DNA of 64,000 nt from Nemopilema nomurai. Lineage: Eukaryota; Cnidaria; Scyphozoa; Rhizostomeae; Rhizostomatidae. A model generated the notes under the pieces. That model worked only from the letters and a program-made list of their open reading frames with translations, was not told where the DNA came from and did not search any database. This document shows positions 58,461 through 64,000 of this stretch, one piece after another. Numbering within the stretch: the first letter of the stretch is position 1; each line of letters begins with the position of its first letter. The translations under genes were made by a program, and so were the position numbers. Location of the stretch: contig ML133442.1 in assembly GCA_003864495.1 (NCBI GenBank), forward strand, positions 1,491,731 through 1,555,730, given 5' to 3'.

Positions 58461-59410
58461 CATGGAACCCCAAAGATAGCAGAAAGGCTCACACGGCAAA
58501 ATACAAATGAAATTCAATTGTTAAAACTTTATATTTCAACCGCTCGAAATAGAGGGACCGCCAAGCATTAAATTTATTCAAAACACACGTTGACCCGGTT
58601 TACAATATCTAATAAAAGCGGATCGGGAACATGGTTTCTTGTAAGAAATACCAGGAGTAATCACAAGCCTCATTTCCAGCTCTTTTGGAAGGGAGTTCCA
58701 TATAAACTCTTAACTTTGCTAAAAATATCGCGTCGTTCCTAAGAGACTGAACACTTCAAGAACAGGCTGAACACCCCAAGAACACCCCAAGAAAACCCCA
58801 AGAACAAGCGATTAAGCGACTGAACACCCTTTCAAACATATCAAAATCGGCATATCATTCGAAAAATAATTTGGTCAATCAATAAAAATTAACTTTTGGG
58901 AGGGAAAGAGCCTCAAGTCTAATGCTGTTGGTGTTGTTACAACCAACTGATGTTTTGCGCGTTAAAAGTGTGAATGTGTGAATTCAGCTTTAGAATCGAC
59001 GAAAAATATCGCACGTCACTGAAGTGCTGTAGGAAAGAAAGCCAGGCTACTTCCTATTTGCCACACTGTTCTATAGGAAAGGTAGTTCACTTTGACAATG
59101 ATTGGGGGTATACTTAATAGTTTCTTGCATTAAAAATACGCTTTATCTGATTTAATTACATAATCGGGGCGGGGGCCGGCCAGAGAGGCACACGGGAATA
59201 AACAGGGATACCTATTATCTTCTAAGACGAAAAAAGGGGATATCTATTTGCACCAAAATTTTACGTCACAAATTGATAGAGACAGTAATAAAGATAAATA
59301 AAATCATAACTTTATTTTAGTGTCTGAAACATTTAGCACTTTTCACTGCACAGCCTGTTTTTAAACTTATTTGTAATGAGAAAAACTACGCAATGCAAAA
59401 GGTTTGTATT

Positions 59411-59560
59411 GCATATGAAATGAAAGCTCAAGGCTGGTTGAGAAACTTCCCGCTTCCCATAGACTTATTCTGTCCACTATGGACCGATTCTGTCTGGAGA
59501 AGACTGATTGACCCCGTGCTGGCAGGCATTGCGTATGAAATCAAAGCTCAAGGCTGATTC
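59411..59560. repeat. 120-bp spaced direct repeat inside the element
   Basis: GCATATGAAATGAAAGCTCA at 59411 and GCGTATGAAATCAAAGCTCA at 59531 are followed by related AAGGCTG..GATTCTGTC sequence, which suggests an old tandem duplication of about 120 bp. Confidence 0.6.
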
Positions 59561-60984
59561 TGTCTGCAACGGAATGGCACAAACTTCCGCTCACTTCCAT
59601 CCTCGACATATTGTTTTATTTAGTTGATGAGTTTTAACGGCGTTTGACTAGACGGTAATTTCTCCTTTTTCAAATTTTGTTGTGCATCTGCTTCTTTTCA
59701 CGGATTGTTTGTAATTGTTTCACGAAAATGTCTGATTGTTTCGTGAGATTCGGCAAATTGCAGATTTAGCTAGGGATGTTGTGGTAGTGGCTGAGGGTGA
59801 TACAGCCCCCTACTTGCAAGATTTTTCGAAAATGTGGGGAATCAGTCTCCCCTAAAAGCTTGAATGTTTGATTGCTGTTGGACTTTTAAGTAGATTGGCC
59901 ATGAATGAAACTGTATCAGTCAGTCAAATTGATTCAATGCAACGTTGAGTCATGTCGGATGCTGTTTGGTTGTGGGAATTTCTGGGGTCTTTTTGTCTTG
60001 GCCAATCAGGATAGCCTAAAGCTAAATTCAAACTGGACGCATCGTGACGCTAGGCTGGAAAAACGCGATGCGTGCGCATAGCGTCAAATTAATCCCACCA
60101 TATTTGGTCAGCGTCATGACTCGCCGCGCCGTGACGCGTCCAGTCTGTCCAGCAGAAAAAGTTCTGTCCGTATGAGGACAGAGTTCTTTTTACCCAATCA
60201 ACTGCCTTTCAGCAAAATGCGCGGGTTGGCTCTTCCAATGAAATACCTACTTTTCAGACCATCCAATAGACACTGAAATGAAGGCTGAACACATCTATCT
60301 CAACCAATCAATATTTAGGATGCATGATTTGGCGCGAAGTATGCTTTACATTTGGCGGGACTTCTTTCTGTTGAAGCATCGAATCGAAAGGCATTGACAA
60401 ACAATGACTTATAGTTTTATCTTGAGAAGGGGTATTTAGCCGTTTATTGATCACAACATTTCAGGTAAGACAATTCTGCCATTTGTCTGAAAACGTTTTC
60501 TTGATTTCGTTTATCGGCTGCCACATTACACAATGTTACAAACAGTTGATTCTGAAGAAGGAATTTGATCTGCAATTCTTTTCTATTTATGTCACTATAG
60601 TTTTGCATTCTGCCTTGTATGGTTTCCTGCTGCCATCGAGGTCAAATTATTTATAATTATAAGAGCAGAGAAAGTTTTATTCTGTATTCTCTGAGACAAT
60701 TATGATTGTTAATCATCACGAGATCAGCGAATGATTTATTTTGTGCGTTTGTAATAGTTGGAAATAGTGACTGAGAGGCAGCGCTAGCGGTGGAATACAG
60801 GTCTAATGTGTATCTTGCACAGTTTTGAATCCTTCAGACCACATGGAGAGTATTACACGTAGCAATCCTTGTGCAAATAAAGCTTGACAACTAAACTAGG
60901 TGTTAACGTGTAATTCTGATACCTATGGCGGCTTTATGATGGCAATGAGAAACTCTAACCTGATTGGCTAATATACCATATTCT

Positions 60985-61958
60985 CTTTGGTGTAGCGTCA
61001 AGGGAAGCTGGTAATGCGCCGCATGCCCTGCAAAATCTGTCTAAAAAATAATTTTAAAAACGCCTTTCTCAAAAAGAAAACAGTTTTTATTGCTTAAACA
61101 TTTGCTTTGACGATTAATTGAAATTTGCACTGTCGCACCCTTGATCCACCCATCAAAAATCAATGGATCCACCTTAGCTTTTACCTTTTTTACCTTGAAA
61201 GGAATTTACAAATCTTCGTATCCCTGTTTCTAAAGATCCCTTTTTTGGACTGATTTTGGCCAGCAGCCTTTGTTTACAGCACTGCTCATTTCCGGGAATG
61301 CGGAATTCTCGCCGCATTACCTGATATAAAACAATTGTTTTTCCCTCTTTAAATGTAAAATTTTGCAAAAAAATAGGACAGAATGTTGTATCAACGAATA
61401 ATCTATCATGCTAACGAAAAATTGCTCCAATAATTTACTCACAGCGTTGAGGACAGAGCTTTGAAAGGGAAGCAACTGACCCCAGCTTGCTTCGTGTTCT
61501 CTTGATCAGCATCTTATCACGTGACTTGGCTTGCTGTTCAACAAAGAGCCAGGGCATGCGGTTGCCGATCCGCATGCCCTAGTTGAATTGAATCTCAGCA
61601 GAAGTCTTCGACATATGGATTCGAACAACTAGACGATATGGATTATAGGTTTATAGAGATAGAGGATTGCACAAATGCTTTTCATTTTAGCTTGTAGCCT
61701 AATTCATTTGAACATTGTCATGTTTGTCATGTCATGTTGTTGTCAAAAATTGTCATGTTTTTATTATATAATCTTCATTTCGAACTGTGTTGTAGATGTT
61801 CTGTTTGGGCATGATAAGAATGTAAAGAGAGCGCTATCGTAACTGTCTGGTGTTTATAAAAAGCCATAGCTTCCCGGGGCTTCGCCCCCTGCTGCCCAAT
61901 AGGGGCGTTGCCCCTTGAACCCTCCTCGCATACCCACTTCTGGAACTCACGCTACTGT
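60985..61958. mobile_element. Nested insertion of about 974 bp in the right arm
   Basis: The sequence between the two parts of the right arm is absent from the left arm. ATATTCT is present on both sides (60978-60984 and 61959-61965), compatible with a 7- or degraded 8-bp target duplication. It contains a perfect 11-bp hairpin (61551-61580) and two GC hairpins near its right end (GGGGCTTCGCCCC and GGGGCGTTGCCCC). The ends begin CTTTGGTGTAGCGTC and finish CTCACGCTACTGT; they share only a short inverted TAGCGT. No ORF of note. Confidence 0.7.
61551..61580. repeat. Perfect 11-bp hairpin inside the nested insertion
   Basis: AGGGCATGCGG and CCGCATGCCCT, separated by 8 bases. The motif GCCGCATGCCCT recurs near 61018, at the other end of the insertion. 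Confidence 0.8.
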
Positions 61959-62056
61959 ATATTCTGTCTCTGAGGTTCTGTCTATGAAAAGAACAGACAG
62001 ATTCTGTCTGTGTCCGGATTGCAAATAACAACTACGCATTACAAATGCACCCTGTT

Positions 62057-62845
62057 CTTCTTTTTTTCTACATGGCCTTGAAAATTGAACCTTGAACCAG
62101 ATCTACTTTTCCGATCCTCCCGATCACAGCATGTGCACAGTATGTGCTCATTCAAAAAAAGACTGTCAGCGACATGTCTGTCATCGATCCGTGACGCATC
62201 GCAGGCAGCCGTCCGATCGTTACGGCTATATGGAAACCAGGCTTTAGCATAATAGCCATCAGTGCTTGTAGTGTTGCTTGCTGTCAACAAATGAGTCCCC
62301 ACCCTCGAGTAAGTCATTTCTGGTAGTGTATAAATGTAGGGCCCTTTTGAAAAATGCCTCACCACTCAAAAATCCTTAAAAAATGCCCTCATACAAGACT
62401 TTTACTTTTACCAGAAGCAAGTTGATGTTTTGTCAAGTAGGCCCCCCTTCTGCCTTACTCTTTATAGTACTGGGATACGACACAGCTGTTCTGCTATTTA
62501 GCGTACGACATTCGATCAGACATTCATCAAGACATTTAGACATTCGAAAGTAAAATTGGTACTATGTAATTTGAAAAGCAGACTATAAGCTCTGTTTTGT
62601 TCTGTGATTGAAAGAAGACGATTTGTGAAGTTTCAGCCGGATATGATTCGATTTGCAAAACTATTGCGTAAAAATCGAGCCACAGGACGACGCGAATGTC
62701 TGTAATGCTCAGCTGAGCGAAGGATGTGATAGTATACAGCACCTATTTTTTTCTTTCTTTATCCTGTGTTCGTAACCTCCTAGTTTATACTTTTACAAGG
62801 AGCCGTTTTTGCACGAATCGTATGTATATCAGATCGAATGTCGCT
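62057..62845. other. Intergenic, no gene seen
   Basis: AT-rich sequence right of the inverted-repeat element. The minus-strand ORF 62039-62365 overlaps the element tip and is not called. Confidence 0.5.
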
Positions 62846-63019
62846 ATGGAGTCAGAAACCGCAGGAAGAAGTGGGCGTCCCGTCGTCATTCAGAACAGCG
62901 TAAAGACATTGGTAAAACAACATTCACGATTTAAAAGCAAGGAAAAAGAGCTATCTAGTTGCGTTAATAGTAAACGTCCCGAATTCACGGCCGTTTTGGA
63001 TTCTTGCTTGGACGACTAA
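62846..63019 (+). CDS. Possible small protein, 57 residues, unknown
   Basis: The ORF begins MESETAGRSGRPVVIQNSVK and ends PEFTAVLDSCLDD before TAA. An in-frame ATG eight codons upstream (MYIRSNVA) is an alternative start. It is more GC- and CpG-rich than its surroundings and basic in the middle (KQHSRFKSKEKE), which makes it look coding. It has no splice partner or family that I recognise, so it may be a single-exon small gene, a last exon whose gene lies elsewhere, or chance. Confidence 0.3.
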   Translation: MESETAGRSGRPVVIQNSVKTLVKQHSRFKSKEKELSSCVNSKRPEFTAVLDSCLDD

Positions 63020-64000
63020 CGGCGCGCAAAGGATCATTGTTAGCAATGACTCTTTAAACTTCAGGGGGGCCGGGGCAAAATTTTGAAAGCATCTTTGAAG
63101 TGCTGCTCATGAATTGAGTCGCATGACAAAAGTTTGTTTGGTATACTTTAAGGGGCACCAATCAAATTCGGGCCCAGGGCCCAGGCATTCCTACATGCGG
63201 CCCCGTTTAAGACATGTCAACTGTACGGTCCCGATTGTTTTTCCTTTAGTAGGTTTTTAGAGAGGGGAATGATTATCCTTCAGAAGATGACGTCAATAAT
63301 GTAAAAAACCTTCATAAAAAACATACAAACCAGACGGAGTGTTGAATGCTGCAAATCAGATAACAGATCCGTTTTTGTTGATACATTCGACCATTGTTGA
63401 ATGGCATCAAACCTTTAACTATTTGATCTGCTTTGATCTGCTTTTATCTGCTTTGATCGGCTTTGATCTGCTTTGATCTGCTTTGATCTGCTTTGATCTG
63501 CTTTGATCTGCTTTGATCGGCTATAATGACCCAAGACTTGACATCTTTAGTTTTGTCTACACGTCCTGTGTAAAGAGCTGTGCTGCTTTCGCTTCCGCAT
63601 ACTTTTGTTTGAAATAATTACGCAAATTCATTTCCTTGTCTATCAGTCTTCCCAAGTTGTAGACGAAATAAGGCATGGTTGGTTGTTGATTACAGCCAAC
63701 TATAAAAATCACGGAATAAAATCACCACCATTAAATCATCATCATCGTCATCATCATCAAGTGTTCCTCCCAGCGGGGTCGCAATGTCTATTTCTTTATG
63801 GAAGTAATTTTTGCTAAAACTCTCGATGAAAGCAAAGAATTAGTGACGTTTGTCTTTAATTTTACTCAACATTTAAAATTCGTGAGTTTGCCAAGAAAGA
63901 GGCTTTTTTAGTTGCATTTTTTAGTAGCTTTTTTAATTGAAAAAACTAACAAGTAGAGCGTGAAAATCACCACGGTTAAGAACGCGAATCAAGTAGACAA
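63020..64000. other. Right-edge sequence, repeats only
   Basis: It contains a G-rich then C-rich pair (GGGGGGCCGGGGC near 63064, GCGGCCCCG near 63198) that may mark a small degraded element, the 10-bp tandem repeat at 63420-63522 and an ATC microsatellite near 63735-63760. No gene is supported. Confidence 0.5.
63420..63522. repeat. 10-bp tandem repeat, about ten copies
   Basis: Copies of CTTTGATCTG with variants CTTTTATCTG and CTTTGATCGG, without indels. Confidence 0.9.

Larger units (their letters stand above)
58116..62056. mobile_element. 3.9-kb long-terminal-inverted-repeat element, non-autonomous
   Basis: The left arm 58116-58460 is repeated in inverted orientation at the right, split in two: 60708-60984 matches its inner part and about 61966-62056 its outer part, with few mismatches. 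The tips are AACAGGGTGCATTTG and CAAATGCACCCTGTT. The arms are about 345 bp, long for a DNA transposon and like foldback elements. The interior (58461-60707) has no transposase-like ORF. CAGGG tips would suit hAT elements, but no 8-bp target duplication is visible (TACCTCAA versus TTCTTCTT), so the superfamily is undetermined. Confidence 0.85.
60708..62056 (-). repeat. Right arm of the long inverted repeat, interrupted
   Basis: The inner part 60708-60984 and outer part 61966-62056 together match the left arm. The break lies after ACCATATTCT, and the expected continuation GTCTATGAAAAGAAC is found near 61980. Confidence 0.88.

Noticed and set aside
58116..62056. The long inverted repeat as a hat transposon, from its CAGGG tips
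   Set aside because: The 8-bp flanks do not match and there is no transposase, so the superfamily was left open.
1..64000. CRISPR arrays, operons, ribosome binding sites and prokaryotic mobile elements
   Set aside because: The tandem repeats have no unique spacers of constant length and every certain gene is spliced, so this is nuclear animal DNA.

Overview
This window is intron-rich animal (metazoan) nuclear DNA. It is AT-rich, its coding exons are short (about 40-600 bp) with GT...AG introns, and its genes belong to metazoan families: a motile-cilium protein, a Rac exchange factor, a Fanconi anaemia core subunit, a Patched-domain protein and an importin alpha. The proteins look like neither vertebrate nor insect versions. 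An early-branching or marine invertebrate, perhaps a cnidarian, is my best guess, but that is inference. All gene models were built by hand: exons were joined only where splice sites, codon phase and family resemblance agreed.

Layout from left to right. (1) 1369-1999, minus strand: the first three coding exons of an importin alpha of the KPNA3/KPNA4 type; its armadillo repeats are not visible and probably lie off the left edge. (2) 3878-21569, plus strand: a complete SPAG17 (central-pair protein PF6) gene with 29 coding exons and 2,161 codons. (3) 24825-43414, plus strand: a TIAM/Still life-type Rac GEF with about 30 exons, in the order WH1, PH-CC-Ex, RBD, PDZ, DH, PH; only its first exon is uncertain. 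(4) 45111-48636, plus strand: a complete four-exon FAAP100 homologue (906 residues). (5) 50304-54537, minus strand: a complete five-exon Patched-domain protein (899 residues). (6) 54538-64000: gene-poor DNA dominated by a 3.9-kb long-inverted-repeat element (58116-62056) whose right arm is split by a nested insertion of about 1 kb, plus one possible small ORF.

Repeats are common. They include a 299-bp hAT-type MITE with a perfect 8-bp target duplication, a second MITE in the Patched-family gene, a 5'-truncated LINE tail in SPAG17 intron 1, at least six minisatellites and a tandem duplication that carries part of a GEF exon.

The genes are unrelated in pathway (nuclear import, ciliary motility, Rac signalling, DNA repair, membrane sterol or lipid handling), so this is an ordinary gene neighbourhood and not an operon or cassette. 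The most informative points are the WH1 domain in a TIAM-type GEF (present in Drosophila Still life, absent from human TIAM1), a recognisable FAAP100, the duplicated exon in the DH domain and the nested inverted-repeat element. I found no CRISPR array, rRNA, tRNA or evidence of a new molecular system.
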